Source: Gammaproteobacteria bacterium
GTDB lineage: Bacteria; Pseudomonadota; Gammaproteobacteria; Pseudomonadales; Halieaceae
NCBI GenBank assembly: GCA_024742415.1
Contig: JANSYN010000011.1
Coordinates: 62,001 to 126,000, forward strand
Direction: 5' to 3'
DNA length: 64,000 nucleotides
The translations under genes and the position numbers were made by a program. Shown piece after piece: positions 44,340 to 54,408 of this stretch. Position 1 is the first letter of the stretch; each line of letters starts with the position of its first letter. The notes beneath the pieces are model-generated. The model was not told where the DNA came from. It did no database searches and saw only the letters and a program-made list of their open reading frames with translations.

Positions 44340-45120
44340 TTTGCGTCCGCTGAAAAGCCTCATACTCTGCAGAGGTCGGGAAAAGATTACTCAGTGCCAA
44401 CTCATAGCTGGCCTCGGCATCCTTGTCACCGGTCTGCCGCGCAATTCGAATACCCAGCCACAGACCACGCGCCGACTGCTGACGCACGAGGCTGCGATAG
44501 GTCTCATAATACTTTTGTGCATTGGTGATATCGCCGGCCGCAAAGCGCAAATCTGCCAGCTCAAGCAGGGCGATGCGGTTGGTCCTGTCCATGGACAAGG
44601 CGCGCATAAACGCCTCTTCGGCGCCCTGGTCATTGAACAGCTTCAAGCGGCACAATCCCAGGTTAACAAAGGCCTGCGGCCGCGCCGAATACAGGGTATC
44701 GCGTACAACGCGCTCCAGTTGATCTTCTGCCTGTTTGTATCGTTCCTGGCTATACAGGAAAGCGGCATAGTTATTACGACAACGGGAGCAGTTGCGATCC
44801 AGGCTGACTGACTGGCTGAAGTTCTCTTCGGCCAGCTCAAGTTCACCAGTGCGCTGATACAGCAGCCCAAAGGCCTCGTGGACGTCAGCGCTGTCCGGGT
44901 CGATTTGCTTGGCCAGCTCAAGGTTGCGCTTGGCGCTGTCCCAATTCCCCTCGGCAATGTATTGCCTTGCCAGTGAGACACGCTCCTCACGCGCCCGATC
45001 AGGCGACGCCTGGTCAGTAAAGCCGCCCTCGGTGGTCGTAATGCAGCCTGTTGAGAGCACTGCATACCCAAAGAGCAGAAGCGCGCCACATAGATTCGTG
45101 ATGGACTGTCGACTTGCCAT
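44329..45120 (-). CDS. pilF: Type IV pilus biogenesis/stability lipoprotein PilF (PilW)
   Basis: Outer-membrane pilotin that helps multimerise the PilQ secretin. The 263-residue protein has a lipobox LSTGC (C26), then about six TPR units (ARQYIAEGNWDSAKRNLELAKQ, FGLLYQRTGELELAEENF, NYAAFLYSQERYKQAEDQL and following). Length and TPR number match PilF. The gene sits between rlmN and rodZ in the standard order and implies type IV pili or an equivalent secretin. Confidence 0.93.
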   Translation of the reverse strand: MASRQSITNLCGALLLFGYAVLSTGCITTTEGGFTDQASPDRAREERVSLARQYIAEGNWDSAKRNLELAKQIDPDSADVHEAFGLLYQRTGELELAEENFSQSVSLDRNCSRCRNNYAAFLYSQERYKQAEDQLERVVRDTLYSARPQAFVNLGLCRLKLFNDQGAEEAFMRALSMDRTNRIALLELADLRFAAGDITNAQKYYETYRSLVRQQSARGLWLGIRIARQTGDKDAEASYELALSNLFPTSAEYEAFQRTQNGE

Positions 45121-45125
45121 GATAG

Positions 45126-46283
45126 TTAACCCACTGAAATGATCTGACTATTCGACGCCGCCTTGTGTCGTTCACTGCGCCTCGTACGATCAACAACCTG
45201 GCCGACCAACTGACCGCAGGCTGCATCAATATCGTCCCCGCGAGTGGTCCGCACTGTTACAATATATCCCGCATCGACCAGCACTTGCCAGAATCTGGAA
45301 ACCGCATTTCCCGACGGGCGATGGTAGCCGGACTGATCAAAGGGATTGAAAGGTATAAGATTGATTTTACACGGCACATCGCGCAGCAACAGGGCAAGCT
45401 CGCGCGCCTGGTCGGGGTGATCATTGACACCGGCGATGAGCGTGTACTCTATCGTTACCACACGACTGCGGTCGGTTTGCGCCGCCATGTAGCGTCGACA
45501 GCTTTCCAGCAGCACCGCTATAGGATACTTGCGGTTGATCGGCACCAGCTCATTGCGCAACTCGTCATTGGGGGCATGCAATGAAACGGCCAACGACACT
45601 TCACTGACCTTGGCCAGCTTATCAAGCGCCGGTACCACACCAGAGGTACTGAGCGTGACGCGACGCTTCGAAATACCATAGGCCAGGTCATCCATCATCA
45701 GATCCATCGCCGTCACAACGTTGTCGAAGTTCAGCAAAGGCTCGCCCATACCCATCATTACTACATTGGTAACAACGCGGGTGTTATCCGACTTGAAAGC
45801 ATCGTAGGACTTAATCGCCAGCCACACCTGCCCGATAATTTCCGCCGCGGTGAGATCACGCTGAAAACCCTGCTTACCGGTGGAGCAAAAACTGCAGTCT
45901 AGGCTGCAGCCGACCTGTGACGAAACGCACAGGGTGGCCCTGTCGCCAACCGGAATCAAAACCGCTTCTACCAGCCCGCCGCCGGTGACCTTGATCGCCC
46001 ACTTGCGCGTTCCGTCACTGGAGTCCTGCTGGCGGACAATTTCCGGTGGTCGGACTTCAGCAATGCTCTGGAGCTTCTCGCGCAGCGCCTTGCCGATGTT
46101 AGTCATCGCGGCAAAATCAGTAGTGCCGGTGTGATGAATCCATTTCATGACCTGCTGCGCACGAAATTTTTTCTCTCCCTGCTGCAGGAAAAAATCTTCC
46201 ATCTGCTGTCGGCTCAGACCCAGCAAATTCACCTTTGCGGGCACCTGTGCGGCAGCGTCAACGGTTTGGGGGGCAGGATTCAC
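45126..46283 (-). CDS. rlmN: 23S rRNA/tRNA adenine-C2 methyltransferase RlmN
   Basis: Radical-SAM enzyme that methylates A2503 of 23S rRNA and A37 of some tRNAs. The radical-SAM cysteines are in CSLDCSFC with [11 protein letters not shown]; the N-terminal [16 protein letters not shown] and VMKWIH match E. coli RlmN. Start is GTG at 46283, placed 17 residues before KVNLL exactly as in E. coli, though no clear ribosome site is seen. The C-terminal [21 protein letters not shown]-like region ([20 protein letters not shown]) is intact. Confidence 0.95.
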   Translation of the reverse strand: MNPAPQTVDAAAQVPAKVNLLGLSRQQMEDFFLQQGEKKFRAQQVMKWIHHTGTTDFAAMTNIGKALREKLQSIAEVRPPEIVRQQDSSDGTRKWAIKVTGGGLVEAVLIPVGDRATLCVSSQVGCSLDCSFCSTGKQGFQRDLTAAEIIGQVWLAIKSYDAFKSDNTRVVTNVVMMGMGEPLLNFDNVVTAMDLMMDDLAYGISKRRVTLSTSGVVPALDKLAKVSEVSLAVSLHAPNDELRNELVPINRKYPIAVLLESCRRYMAAQTDRSRVVTIEYTLIAGVNDHPDQARELALLLRDVPCKINLIPFNPFDQSGYHRPSGNAVSRFWQVLVDAGYIVTVRTTRGDDIDAACGQLVGQVVDRTRRSERHKAASNSQIISVG

Positions 46284-46326
46284 GGCGATGGCAGCGCGGT
46301 TGTGTCGTTGTAATCAACAGTCGCAA

Positions 46327-46752
46327 TCAACGATCGCAGAGTTCGCTTTCAGCAAAAAAATACGCGATTTCCCGCGCCGCAGACTGCGCCGAATCAGAAC
46401 CGTGCACAGCGTTGGCATCGATTGACGTGGCGAAATCAGCTCGAATAGTGCCTGCCTCTGCCTCCTGCGGGTTGGTTGCGCCCATCAACTCACGATTCTT
46501 GCTGATGGCACTCTCGCCCTCGAGGACTTGCACGACGACTGGGCCAGAGGTCATAAATTCGATCAGCGCCGGATAGAATGGACGCTCGGCATGTTCAGCA
46601 TAGAAACCCCCGGCAACGCCGTCACTCAATTGCAACATCCTGGAGGCCACAATGCGCAGGCCGTTCTCTTCGAATCGTGAGTAGATCTTGCCAATTACAT
46701 TTTTTGCGACTGCATCGGGCTTAATGATGGACAGTGTGCGTTCTACGGCCAT
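46327..46752 (-). CDS. ndk: Nucleoside-diphosphate kinase
   Basis: Equilibrates NDP and NTP pools. The 141-residue protein has the typical [15 protein letters not shown] start, phosphorylated H117 in NAVHGSDS, and the ESELC C terminus. GGAG is about 10 nt before the ATG at 46752; a longer frame begins without signal. A TATAAT -10 lies 39-44 nt upstream. The gene follows iscX and precedes rlmN. Confidence 0.97.
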   Translation of the reverse strand: MAVERTLSIIKPDAVAKNVIGKIYSRFEENGLRIVASRMLQLSDGVAGGFYAEHAERPFYPALIEFMTSGPVVVQVLEGESAISKNRELMGATNPQEAEAGTIRADFATSIDANAVHGSDSAQSAAREIAYFFAESELCDR

Positions 46753-46790
46753 TTCAGGTCTCCATGAGGGGCATGTATTTGAAGCGCGCA

Positions 46791-46796
46791 ATTATA
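46791..46796 (-). promoter_or_regulatory. Probable -10 box of ndk
   Basis: TATAAT on the minus strand, 39 nt upstream of the ndk start, preceded by AT-rich sequence. The -35 is weak. It suggests a promoter between the ISC operon and ndk. Confidence 0.45.
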
Positions 46797-47035
46797 CGGA
46801 ACTTGCGCCGTGGTTTCATCTGATATAAACGCTGAAGCTTTATTTTATTGCTATATAAATCAGCCAGTTAGAAAGGGGCAGCCATAATACCAGAGCGCTG
46901 GCTGCAATCCTGTGGCGGGCGCTGCTGCCAAGCCATGCGAGGCCGACGGGTTCGGCGCCAACGCGAGCCCCGGGCGCCCTTGCCACGGTGCCTCTGCCGG
47001 GGCCGGGCAAGCAGTGGCGGGCAGCCAGTTGACGG

Positions 47036-47230
47036 TTAGTCCAGCTCCTCTATCCAGGCCGCCTGGATCGCCTCCAGTACTTTTTCGCCGCAGCGATCCG
47101 GGTCGTCGTCAAACCCCTCCAGGGCGAGCACCCAATTGCGCAGGTCGACAAAGTTGATCGACAGCGGATCCACCTCCGGATGCGCCTCGCTCAGTTCGAT
47201 GGCAATGTCCAATACATCTGTCCAACGCAT
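47036..47230 (-). CDS. iscX: Iron-sulfur assembly protein IscX (YfhJ)
   Basis: A 64-residue acidic protein, the last member of the ISC operon, that binds IscS and may tune iron delivery. The MRWTDVLDIAIELSEAHPEVDPLSINFVDLRNWVLAL pattern is complete and the length matches E. coli (66). ATG at 47230 has GAGGAT upstream; the longer frame would overlap fdx. About 280 nt separate it from the ndk start. Confidence 0.95.
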   Translation of the reverse strand: MRWTDVLDIAIELSEAHPEVDPLSINFVDLRNWVLALEGFDDDPDRCGEKVLEAIQAAWIEELD

Positions 47231-47240
47231 ATCGCTATCC

Positions 47241-47579
47241 TCAGTGCTGCTCTGACACCATGTTAATGGTGTACCGCGGAATCTCAATGACCAGGTCTTC
47301 ATCGGCAACCAGTGCCTGACAGCTCAGGCGCGAGTCGGGTTCCAGGCCCCAGGCCTTATCCAGGTAATCATCCTCGAGTTCATCGGGCTCCTCCATGGAA
47401 TCATAGCCTTCGCGCACAACAACATGGCAGGTTGTACACGCACAGGACATCTCACAGGCGTGCTCGATTTCAATATGATTACGCAACAATGCCCGGCAGA
47501 TGCTCTCTCCGGGTTCTGCCTCAATCACTGCGCCCTCCGGGCACAGCGTCTCGTTCGGCAAGATTACAATTTGAGTCAT
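47241..47579 (-). CDS. fdx: [2Fe-2S] ferredoxin of the ISC system
   Basis: Adrenodoxin-type ferredoxin of 112 residues, an electron donor for cluster assembly. Cluster cysteines C42, C48, C51 and C87 and the extra C46 occupy the same positions as in E. coli Fdx. The ATG overlaps the hscA stop (ATGA). It is followed 10 nt later by iscX. Confidence 0.97.
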   Translation of the reverse strand: MTQIVILPNETLCPEGAVIEAEPGESICRALLRNHIEIEHACEMSCACTTCHVVVREGYDSMEEPDELEDDYLDKAWGLEPDSRLSCQALVADEDLVIEIPRYTINMVSEQH

Positions 47580-49456
47580 TCGCCCACCTTCTCCGCTAAC
47601 GTATCGACTGCGACGCCCGCCAGCGCCTCGTGAATGCTTTTATCCATGCGACGCGCGGCAAATGCTTCGCTCAGGCGCCCCAGCGATTCTGTTTGTGCCT
47701 TGATCTCCTGGGCATCGGTGCCCTCCAGCAGCGCCGCCAACGCTGCGGTTGCATCTTCCAGAAGCTGGCGTTCTTCCGCATCCAGCAATGCCGCGCCATC
47801 CTTCGCAAGCGCTGCGCGCAGACCCTCAATCAGTTGCCAGCCAGCGAGTCGTTGCTCGGCCAGATGCCGCGCCTGCTTGTCGCCCTGCGCATGTTGAAAA
47901 GAGGACTGCAACATTGCAGTAATATCGCTATCGCTTAACCCAAACGAAGGTTTCACAGAGACACTGGCCTCCACGCCGGTGGCCTGTTCTTTCGCTGTCA
48001 CACTGAGCAGGCCATCTGCGTCCACCTGGAATGTCACCAGGATCTTTGCGGCACCCGCGGTCATCGGTGGTATGCCACGCAACTCAAAGCGCGCGAGCGA
48101 GCGGCAGTCTGTCACCAACTCACGCTCACCCTGCACAATGTGCACGGCAAGCGCCGTCTGCCCATCCTTGTAGGTGGTAAATTCCTGGGCGCGTGCTACC
48201 GGTATGGTGGTATTGCGCGGGATGATCTTTTCCACCAGCCCGCCCATGGTTTCCAGCCCCAGCGACAGGGGAATAACATCCAGCAGCAGCACATCGCTTT
48301 GCGGCCTGTTGCCAACCAGGATATCCGCTTGAATGGCCGCTCCAATAGCAACAACCTGGTCAGGATCAATATTCAGCAGTGGCTCACGCGCAAAAAATTC
48401 CGACACGACTTCCCTTACCAGCGGCACCCGGGTTGAACCGCCCACCATGACTACGTTGTCCACCTGGTCCAGCTCCGCATCACGCAGGCATCGACGGCAG
48501 GCACGCAGGGTGCGCTTCACCAGAGGCTGAATCAAGGCCTCAAACTGATCGCGCGACAGGGTGACACCGGGCGCATCCGGCCAGATAGATGACAGGTCCA
48601 CTGCAACACTGGACTCGCTGGACAGCGCTTCCTTGGTGCGCCGCGCCAGCGCCTTCAGGGCTCGATGCTGCCCGGGCTCAATGGAGTCCTTGCCGCTGCT
48701 GCGCTGCAGCCAATCCACGATCACGTTGTCAAAGTCGTCGCCGCCAAGGGCTGTGTCACCGCCCGTGGCCAGTACCTCAAACACGCCGGCGCGCAGTCGC
48801 AGAATCGAGATATCAAACGTGCCGCCGCCCAGGTCGTAGACGGCGATAACGCCCTGGTCTGCGGAATCCAGGCCATAGGCTACAGCCGCAGCAGTGGGTT
48901 CATTCAGCAGTCGTAACACGTTGATACCGGCCAGGGTTGCGGCGTCTTTTGTGGCCTGGCGCTGGGCCTCGTCAAAATAGGCGGGAACGGTAATCACCGC
49001 GCCATCAATATCTCCGGCGAGCGTGGACTCGGCGCGCGCACGCAAACTGCGCAGGATTTCTGCCGAGGCCTCTACCGGGCTGACATCGCCGCTTGCCGTG
49101 GTGAAACGCACCAGACCTTGTGCATCTTCAGACAAGCAGTAGTGCGAACGGCGCGCCTCCTCCAGCGCGTCTTCCCTGCCCCTTCCCATAAATCGCTTGA
49201 CCGAAACCAGGGTATCGGCCGGGTGCTGGCTGGCAAGGCGCAGGGCTGGAGCGCCTACCACGGGTCTTTCCGGTTCTGAAAAGTTGACCACCGACGGCAA
49301 CATAACGGCGCCCTCCTCGTCAGCGAGCACCGCAGCTCTGCCCCCCCTGACGCTGGCCACCAGGGAGTTGGTAGTGCCCAGGTCTATTCCCACCGCCCGT
49401 TTTACCTGATGCGGCAGGGGTGACTGTCCCGGTTCAGCAATTTGTAACAAGGCCAT
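47576..49456 (-). CDS. hscA: Hsp70-type chaperone HscA
   Basis: Specialised Hsp70 that, with HscB, releases clusters from IscU. The 626-residue protein shows [26 protein letters not shown] and [10 protein letters not shown] ATPase motifs, then a substrate-binding domain that would recognise the LPPVK motif of IscU. Its N-terminal stretch [15 protein letters not shown] is typical of HscA and not DnaK. 8 nt downstream of hscB. Confidence 0.97.
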   Translation of the reverse strand: MALLQIAEPGQSPLPHQVKRAVGIDLGTTNSLVASVRGGRAAVLADEEGAVMLPSVVNFSEPERPVVGAPALRLASQHPADTLVSVKRFMGRGREDALEEARRSHYCLSEDAQGLVRFTTASGDVSPVEASAEILRSLRARAESTLAGDIDGAVITVPAYFDEAQRQATKDAATLAGINVLRLLNEPTAAAVAYGLDSADQGVIAVYDLGGGTFDISILRLRAGVFEVLATGGDTALGGDDFDNVIVDWLQRSSGKDSIEPGQHRALKALARRTKEALSSESSVAVDLSSIWPDAPGVTLSRDQFEALIQPLVKRTLRACRRCLRDAELDQVDNVVMVGGSTRVPLVREVVSEFFAREPLLNIDPDQVVAIGAAIQADILVGNRPQSDVLLLDVIPLSLGLETMGGLVEKIIPRNTTIPVARAQEFTTYKDGQTALAVHIVQGERELVTDCRSLARFELRGIPPMTAGAAKILVTFQVDADGLLSVTAKEQATGVEASVSVKPSFGLSDSDITAMLQSSFQHAQGDKQARHLAEQRLAGWQLIEGLRAALAKDGAALLDAEERQLLEDATAALAALLEGTDAQEIKAQTESLGRLSEAFAARRMDKSIHEALAGVAVDTLAEKVGE

Positions 49457-49464
49457 CGAGTGTT

Positions 49465-50007
49465 TTACCCATCAATCAGTTTAGCTTCCAGACGCTCCGC
49501 TTCGGACAGCAGTTTGTCGAGATACTGCATTTTCACGCAGGCAGAGATCGCATGTTCTGTATCGTTGCCATTATAGGCCTGTTCGAAGGCGCGTTGCTCA
49601 GCCCGTAAATCCTGGTTGATTTCGTCCAGCAGGTGCTCAATCGCTTCGTCTGGTTCCATGAGCTCAGGGATAGCTTCCAGCTTTTCACGCAGTTCCATTT
49701 GCATGATTAAAAATCCGCCATCGATCTGATGTCGCGACATGTCGTTCTGGGACACGCCACCCAGCTCCATCAGGTACAGTGCCCTGCCAAGCGGTTTGCG
49801 CAACGTCTGGTAGGCCTGGTTGACCAGGGCCGAATGCTGTACTGCCAGGCGCTGTTCATAGCTGGAGGCATTGGCATAGCGGTCCGGATGCAGTTCACCC
49901 TGTAAGCGGCGATAGCGCGCTCCGAGCTCATCACGATCAATCGCGAAGCTCACGGGCAAGCCAAAAAGACTGAAATAATCCTGGGTAAGGTCGGGTGAAG
50001 ACGTCAT
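49465..50007 (-). CDS. hscB: J-domain co-chaperone HscB
   Basis: A 180-residue J protein with HPD at 40-42 (ELHPDRY) and a C-terminal three-helix domain that binds Isc[13 protein letters not shown] matches E. coli HscB (DYFTLFGLPARY). I use the ATG at 50007; a GTG at 50022 would make a 15-nt longer gene closer to iscA, and neither has a good ribosome site. It is between iscA and hscA. Confidence 0.95.
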   Translation of the reverse strand: MTSSPDLTQDYFSLFGLPVSFAIDRDELGARYRRLQGELHPDRYANASSYEQRLAVQHSALVNQAYQTLRKPLGRALYLMELGGVSQNDMSRHQIDGGFLIMQMELREKLEAIPELMEPDEAIEHLLDEINQDLRAEQRAFEQAYNGNDTEHAISACVKMQYLDKLLSEAERLEAKLIDG

Positions 50008-50029
50008 GGCGGATGAGGGCACCGCTGCA

Positions 50030-50353
50030 CTAGACGGTGAAACTCTCCCCGCAGCCGCACTCCGCTGCTACGTTCGGGTTGCGAAATTGCAGGCCTTCAT
50101 TGAGACCCTCGCGGACAAAGTCCAACTCGGTGCCGTCCAGATAGACCATACTCTTGGGGTCTACAAACACCTTGACGCCGTAATCCTCGACTACGGTATC
50201 CTCGGGGTTGGGCTCATCCACAAACTCCAGCACATAAGCCATGCCCGAGCACCCGGACGTGGTGACGCCCAGGCGGATGCCCAGACCGTGCCCACGACTT
50301 GCAAGCTGCCCGGCGACGTGCCTGGCAGCTGACTCGGTGATGCTGATGCTCAT
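50030..50353 (-). CDS. iscA: Iron-sulfur cluster assembly protein IscA
   Basis: A-type carrier of 107 residues with the three conserved cysteines at C35, C99 and C101 (the same numbers as E. coli). ATG overlaps the iscU stop (ATGA). Confidence 0.97.
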   Translation of the reverse strand: MSISITESAARHVAGQLASRGHGLGIRLGVTTSGCSGMAYVLEFVDEPNPEDTVVEDYGVKVFVDPKSMVYLDGTELDFVREGLNEGLQFRNPNVAAECGCGESFTV

Positions 50354-50739
50354 TGAGCATCGCCCCGCTTCGCGCGCAAATCCTTGATGGCGGCCTTGAT
50401 GGCATCTTCGGCCAGCACAGAGCAGTGGATTTTCACCGGCGGCAAAGCCAGTTCTTCAGCAATCTGCGTGTTGCGAATTTGCTCCGCCTCATCAAGATTC
50501 TTGCCTTTAACCCATTCGGTAAGCAATGAACTCGAGGCGATGGCAGAACCGCAGCCATAGGTCTTGAACTTGGCATCTTCAATCACACCGTCATCGTTGA
50601 CCTTGATCTGCAGGCGCATTACATCACCGCAAGCGGGCGCACCTACCATGCCTGTTCCTACGCTGCCGTCATTGGCGTCAAGCTTGCCCACGTTGCGCGG
50701 ATTCTCGTAGTGATCCAGAACTTTTTCGCTGTATGCCAT
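50350..50739 (-). CDS. iscU: Iron-sulfur cluster scaffold IscU
   Basis: Scaffold on which the [2Fe-2S] cluster is built. The 129-residue protein keeps C37, C63, C106 and D39, and the HscA-binding LPPVK at 99-103, all at E. coli positions. Confidence 0.98.
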   Translation of the reverse strand: MAYSEKVLDHYENPRNVGKLDANDGSVGTGMVGAPACGDVMRLQIKVNDDGVIEDAKFKTYGCGSAIASSSLLTEWVKGKNLDEAEQIRNTQIAEELALPPVKIHCSVLAEDAIKAAIKDLRAKRGDAQ

Positions 50740-50783
50740 GCTTTGCTACTCCTACCTACGCTTGGAAAATAATCGCTCTAAAC

Positions 50784-51998
50784 TTAATGAGCTGCCCATT
50801 CAATACTGTCGAGATCGACGCCGTCCTGATACATGTCCCACAGCGGCGACAATTCACGCAGTTTGTCGACCGCCGTACGCAACTGCGCGACCGCGTGGTC
50901 TATGTCCTGTTCTGTTGTGAAGCGCCCAAAGCTGAACCGCAGCGAACTATGCGCCAATTCATCGTTAAGCCCGAGGGCTCGCAACACATAGGACGGCTCC
51001 AGGCTCGCAGAGGTACAGGCAGATCCTGAAGACACAGCCAGGTCTTTCAAAGACATGATCAGCGATTCACCCTCGACGAAGGCTATGCTGATGTTAATGG
51101 CCCCCGGTAAACGGTGGTCGAGATCGCCATTGATATGCACTTCTTCGACGTCCTTGATGCCGTCCCAGAAGCGCTGGCGCAGCGCCATCAAGCGCTGGGC
51201 TTCCTCGGCCATACCTTCCCTGGCCACATGAGCAGCCTCACCCATACCCACGATCTGGTGGGTTGGTAGTGTGCCTGAACGCATGCCCCTTTCATGACCG
51301 CCACCGTGCATTTGCGCTTCAAGGCGCACTCGGGGCTTGCGGCGAACATACAGGGCGCCTATGCCCTTGGGGCCGTACATTTTGTGGCCGGACATCGACA
51401 ACAGATCGACCTTCATGCGCTCCATGTCGATTTCCATCTTGCCGGCGCTCTGCGCAGCATCAACATGAAACAGCACGCCGGCACTGCGCGTCACTTCGCC
51501 AATCCCCTCGATGTCATTAACAGTGCCGATCTCGTTGTTGGCATGCATGATGCTGACCAAAATGGTGTCATCGCGCAGCGCCGCGGCTACCGCTTCGGGC
51601 GCCACAATGCCTTTGCTGTCAGGATCCAGATAAGTGACTTCGTAGCCTTCACGCTCCAACTGGCGGCAGGTATCCAGCACCGCCTTGTGCTCAATCTTGG
51701 ACGTGACGATATGCTTGCCCCGTTTGTGGTAGAAGTGCGCTACACCCTTGATTGCCAGGTTGTCCGACTCTGTAGCACCCGAGGTCCAGACGATTTCGCG
51801 CGGGTCGGCGTTGATCAAATCTGCCACCTGACGGCGCGCATTTTCTACCGCTTCCTCTGCCTTCCAGCCATACATGTGTGAACGCGAGGCAGGGTTGCCG
51901 AAATTCCCCTCTACCGACAGACAATGCACCATCTTGTCGACCACGCGCGGGTCGACCGGGGTTGTCGCCAGGTAATCAAAGTAAATCGGCTTTTCCAT
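50784..51998 (-). CDS. iscS: Cysteine desulfurase IscS
   Basis: PLP enzyme providing sulfur for Fe-S clusters and tRNA thiolation. At 404 residues it has exactly the E. coli length. The PLP-lysine segment [10 protein letters not shown] and the sulfur-accepting loop [14 protein letters not shown] (Cys near 328) are present. Between it and iscR are 143 nt with a short-period repeat. It is followed by iscU after 44 nt. Confidence 0.97.
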   Translation of the reverse strand: MEKPIYFDYLATTPVDPRVVDKMVHCLSVEGNFGNPASRSHMYGWKAEEAVENARRQVADLINADPREIVWTSGATESDNLAIKGVAHFYHKRGKHIVTSKIEHKAVLDTCRQLEREGYEVTYLDPDSKGIVAPEAVAAALRDDTILVSIMHANNEIGTVNDIEGIGEVTRSAGVLFHVDAAQSAGKMEIDMERMKVDLLSMSGHKMYGPKGIGALYVRRKPRVRLEAQMHGGGHERGMRSGTLPTHQIVGMGEAAHVAREGMAEEAQRLMALRQRFWDGIKDVEEVHINGDLDHRLPGAINISIAFVEGESLIMSLKDLAVSSGSACTSASLEPSYVLRALGLNDELAHSSLRFSFGRFTTEQDIDHAVAQLRTAVDKLRELSPLWDMYQDGVDLDSIEWAAH

Positions 51999-52039
51999 CG
52001 TTTCTCACACTCCACTGTTTATACGGGCCTGTGCCCTTG

Positions 52040-52087
52040 CTGCTGTTCTACTGCTGCTCTTACTACTGTTCTTACCGCTGTTCTTGC
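52040..52087. repeat. Imperfect 12-bp tandem repeat in the iscR-iscS gap
   Basis: Four imperfect units of 12 bp (ctgctgttctac, tgctgctcttac, tactgttcttac, cgctgttcttgc) lie in the untranslated spacer between iscR and iscS, where E. coli carries the RyhB target region. In the mRNA the repeated motif reads GUAAGAACAG-like. Confidence 0.75.
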
Positions 52088-52141
52088 CCAGGTACTTTTC
52101 CGGCTAGCGCCCTTCTCTCTTTCCCTGCGGCGATGCAGGGT

Positions 52142-52624
52142 TCACAACTCTGCCAGGGTTAACGTCTCTGCCGGCGCAGGGTTCTGGCTGCGCGCGTCCT
52201 GGCGCGCGGCGATGTTCTTGACTTCGCGTCGCTCAACCAGGTTCGCCAGGCTGATACCACTGAGAAAGCCGTGAATCTGTTTGCTGAGATCGCACCACAA
52301 ATGGTGCGTCAGGCAGACTTCGCCCTGCTGGCAATCAGCCGTGCCGCCGCACCCGGTGGCATCGACACTCTCATTGACCGCGTCGATGATTTCAGCGACG
52401 AATATTTCATCGCGCGCGCGGCTCAACCGATAGCCACCACCAGGGCCGCGTACGCTCTTTACCAGCTCATTGCGCCGCAACTTGGCGAACAACTGCTCCA
52501 GGTAAGACAGTGAAATATCCTGGCGGCCGGAGATATCTGCCAGACTCACCGGGCGATCCGAGCCATGCAACGCCAGATCCAGCATTGCGGTAACGGCATA
52601 CCTGCCTTTGGTCGTGAGTCGCAT
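52142..52624 (-). CDS. iscR: Iron-sulfur cluster regulator IscR
   Basis: Rrf2-family repressor that senses [2Fe-2S] status and represses its own isc operon when holo. The 160-residue protein has the winged helix ([19 protein letters not shown]..., 1-60) and the cluster ligands C92, C98, C104 and H107, at exactly the E. coli positions. It is the first gene of the operon, behind IscR-binding sequences. Confidence 0.97.
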   Translation of the reverse strand: MRLTTKGRYAVTAMLDLALHGSDRPVSLADISGRQDISLSYLEQLFAKLRRNELVKSVRGPGGGYRLSRARDEIFVAEIIDAVNESVDATGCGGTADCQQGEVCLTHHLWCDLSKQIHGFLSGISLANLVERREVKNIAARQDARSQNPAPAETLTLAEL

Positions 52625-52658
52625 AGGGCCTCCTGCATTGTCAGGGGCCTAGTATGCA

Positions 52659-52683
52659 ATAACCTACTATTTTAGTCAATTAA
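52659..52683 (-). promoter_or_regulatory. Type 1 IscR-binding site
   Basis: On the minus strand the 25-bp site carries GACTAAAATAGT at its centre with TTA and TTAT ends, agreeing with the IscR type 1 consensus (ATAxxTGACTAxxxTAGTCAxxTAT) at about 22 of 25 places by eye. It is 35-59 nt upstream of the iscR start. Confidence 0.75.
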
Positions 52684-52695
52684 AAGACCGAGAGA

Positions 52696-52709
52696 TTTAG
52701 TCAGCTATT
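52696..52709 (-). promoter_or_regulatory. Second IscR half-site
   Basis: AATAGCTGACTAAA on the minus strand reproduces one half of the type 1 motif, ATAxxTGACTA, about 13 nt upstream of the first site. E. coli iscR is likewise preceded by more than one site. Confidence 0.5.
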
Positions 52710-52741
52710 GTGGACAAAAATAGCACTTGCCGATCAACTGC

Positions 52742-53491
52742 TTACGCATCGTCACCACGGGAACGTTGCAAGGATTTACCGGTCTCTGTGAGGATGCCAC
52801 GCAGTATATTGAGCTCCATTTCGTCCAGCCGGACGCGACCATACAGCCGGCGCAGGCGTGCCATTAACTGGCGCGGCGCGGCAGGGTCAAGAAACTCAAG
52901 CGCTACCAGGGTCTCTTCCAGGTGCGCGTAGAACCGCTCCATATTTTCCTGTGTGGCGAAGGGCGTGTCCCACTGCTCGTCGGCCTGTACGGGAAGATCG
53001 CCCTGCGCCCACACCATGCGGATTTCATAGCAGACGATCTGTACCGCCATAGCCAGGTTCAGCGAGCTGTAGTCTGCAGAGGTGGGTATGTTGAGGTGCA
53101 GGTTACACAGTTGTAGTTCTTCATTGGTTAAGCCACGGTCTTCACGGCCAAATACGATAGCAACCTGCTCGTTGGCGCAGCGCTGCGCGACCTCACCGGC
53201 GCACCCCCTGGCATCCAGCAAGGGCCAGGGTATGCGTCGCTCCCTGGCGCTGGTGCCCAGCACAAACTGGCAATCGGCGATGGCCTCGGGCAGTGTCGCG
53301 GTAACCGTCGCCTGCTCAAGGACATCGCCTGCCGAAGCAGCGCGCCAGTTGGCCTCTTCATGTGGAAACTTGTGCGGTGCCACCAGGTAGAGATTGCGCA
53401 AACCCATATTTTTCATTGCGCGCGCCGCCCCCCCGATGTTGCCGGGGTGACTGGTATTGACCAATACGATGCGAATATTGTCGAGATTCAT
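52742..53491 (-). CDS. trmJ: tRNA (cytidine/uridine-2'-O-)-methyltransferase TrmJ
   Basis: SPOUT-class methyltransferase modifying position 32 of tRNAs. The 249-residue protein has VLVNTSHPGNIGGAARAMKN, VFGREDRGLTNEEL and IPTSADYSSLNLAMAVQI, the knot-forming motifs of the family. ATG at 53491 chosen over a TTG 15 nt upstream, which would overlap suhB. It lies in the usual place upstream of iscR. Confidence 0.95.
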   Translation of the reverse strand: MNLDNIRIVLVNTSHPGNIGGAARAMKNMGLRNLYLVAPHKFPHEEANWRAASAGDVLEQATVTATLPEAIADCQFVLGTSARERRIPWPLLDARGCAGEVAQRCANEQVAIVFGREDRGLTNEELQLCNLHLNIPTSADYSSLNLAMAVQIVCYEIRMVWAQGDLPVQADEQWDTPFATQENMERFYAHLEETLVALEFLDPAAPRQLMARLRRLYGRVRLDEMELNILRGILTETGKSLQRSRGDDA

Positions 53492-53502
53492 GTCGCCCCG
53501 TT

Positions 53503-54297
53503 TCAAGACAACAAAGGCTTAACGGCCTGCAGGACCGCCTTGAAACACTTGGGACTGCCGCAAACGATATTGCCCGACGCCATATAGTTTTCGCTGCCGT
53601 CAACGTCAGCCACCAGCCCACCGGCCTCCTTGATCAGCAGCGCTCCTGCGGCGATATCCCATTTGGATAAGCCCAGTTCCCAGAAAGCATCAAGCCGGCC
53701 AGCAGCAACGTAGGCCAGATCCAGGGAAGCAGCCCCAGCGCGACGAATACCCGCGCTGCGCGACGCCAGCACGCGTAAGGATTCCGCGTAGGGGGTCAGT
53801 TGCTCATCACAGTGGTTTTTGAAGGGAATACCGGTACCCAGCAGGGCCCCTTCCAGGCTGGGCTTGTTTCCCACCCGTATACGCCGGCCATTCAACTGGG
53901 CGCCGCGGCCACGCGACGCAACGAACTCCTCGCGTCTGACCGGGTCAAGCACCACGGCATGTTCCAGCTTGCCTTTGTATAAACAGGCAATCGAGATGGC
54001 AAAATGAGGAATCCCGTGGATAAAGTTGGTGGTACCGTCCAGCGGATCCACAACCCAGCAGTAATCGGCCTCTGGCGAGCCAGTCAGGCCGCTTTCTTCG
54101 CCCAGAATGGCGTGATCGGGATAAGCTTTGCGCAACTGGTAGATAATTTCCTGTTCCGCCGCCACATCCACTTCGGTAACAAAGTTATTGACGCCTTTGG
54201 CCTTGACCTCAAAGCGGTCGATATCATCCGAGGCGCGCACAATCTGCTCACCGGCCTTACGGGCGGCGCGCAGGGCAATAGTCGTCATGGGTTCCAT
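53503..54297 (-). CDS. suhB: Inositol-1-monophosphatase SuhB
   Basis: Mg-dependent phosphatase of 264 residues that also acts in ribosomal RNA antitermination in enterobacteria. Metal-binding EESG, VVDPLDGTTNFIHG and WDIAAGALLIKEAGG are present. The first Met (MEPMTTIALRAARKAG) aligns with E. coli MHPMLNIAVRAARKAG. A TATAAT about 35-40 nt upstream (54331-54336, minus) may be its -10. Confidence 0.96.
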   Translation of the reverse strand: MEPMTTIALRAARKAGEQIVRASDDIDRFEVKAKGVNNFVTEVDVAAEQEIIYQLRKAYPDHAILGEESGLTGSPEADYCWVVDPLDGTTNFIHGIPHFAISIACLYKGKLEHAVVLDPVRREEFVASRGRGAQLNGRRIRVGNKPSLEGALLGTGIPFKNHCDEQLTPYAESLRVLASRSAGIRRAGAASLDLAYVAAGRLDAFWELGLSKWDIAAGALLIKEAGGLVADVDGSENYMASGNIVCGSPKCFKAVLQAVKPLLS

Positions 54298-54330
54298 GGC
54301 ATTTTCCGGCTGGGTGTATCAAGGCGCGCG

Positions 54331-54336
54331 ATTATA
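54331..54336 (-). promoter_or_regulatory. Possible -10 box of suhB-trmJ
   Basis: TATAAT on the minus strand, 34 nt upstream of suhB, with no good -35. Confidence 0.35.
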
Positions 54337-54408
54337 ACAGCATGCCTACTGGCGAATAAGGCGTCACGGCGGCGAATCCAGCGCCGATGCTGACGCCCTG
54401 GCGAGTTC

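Noticed and set aside
43857-44363. rodZ frameshift
   Set aside because: The downstream sequence in all frames is ispG, which starts in the overlap, so no missing domain can be recovered.
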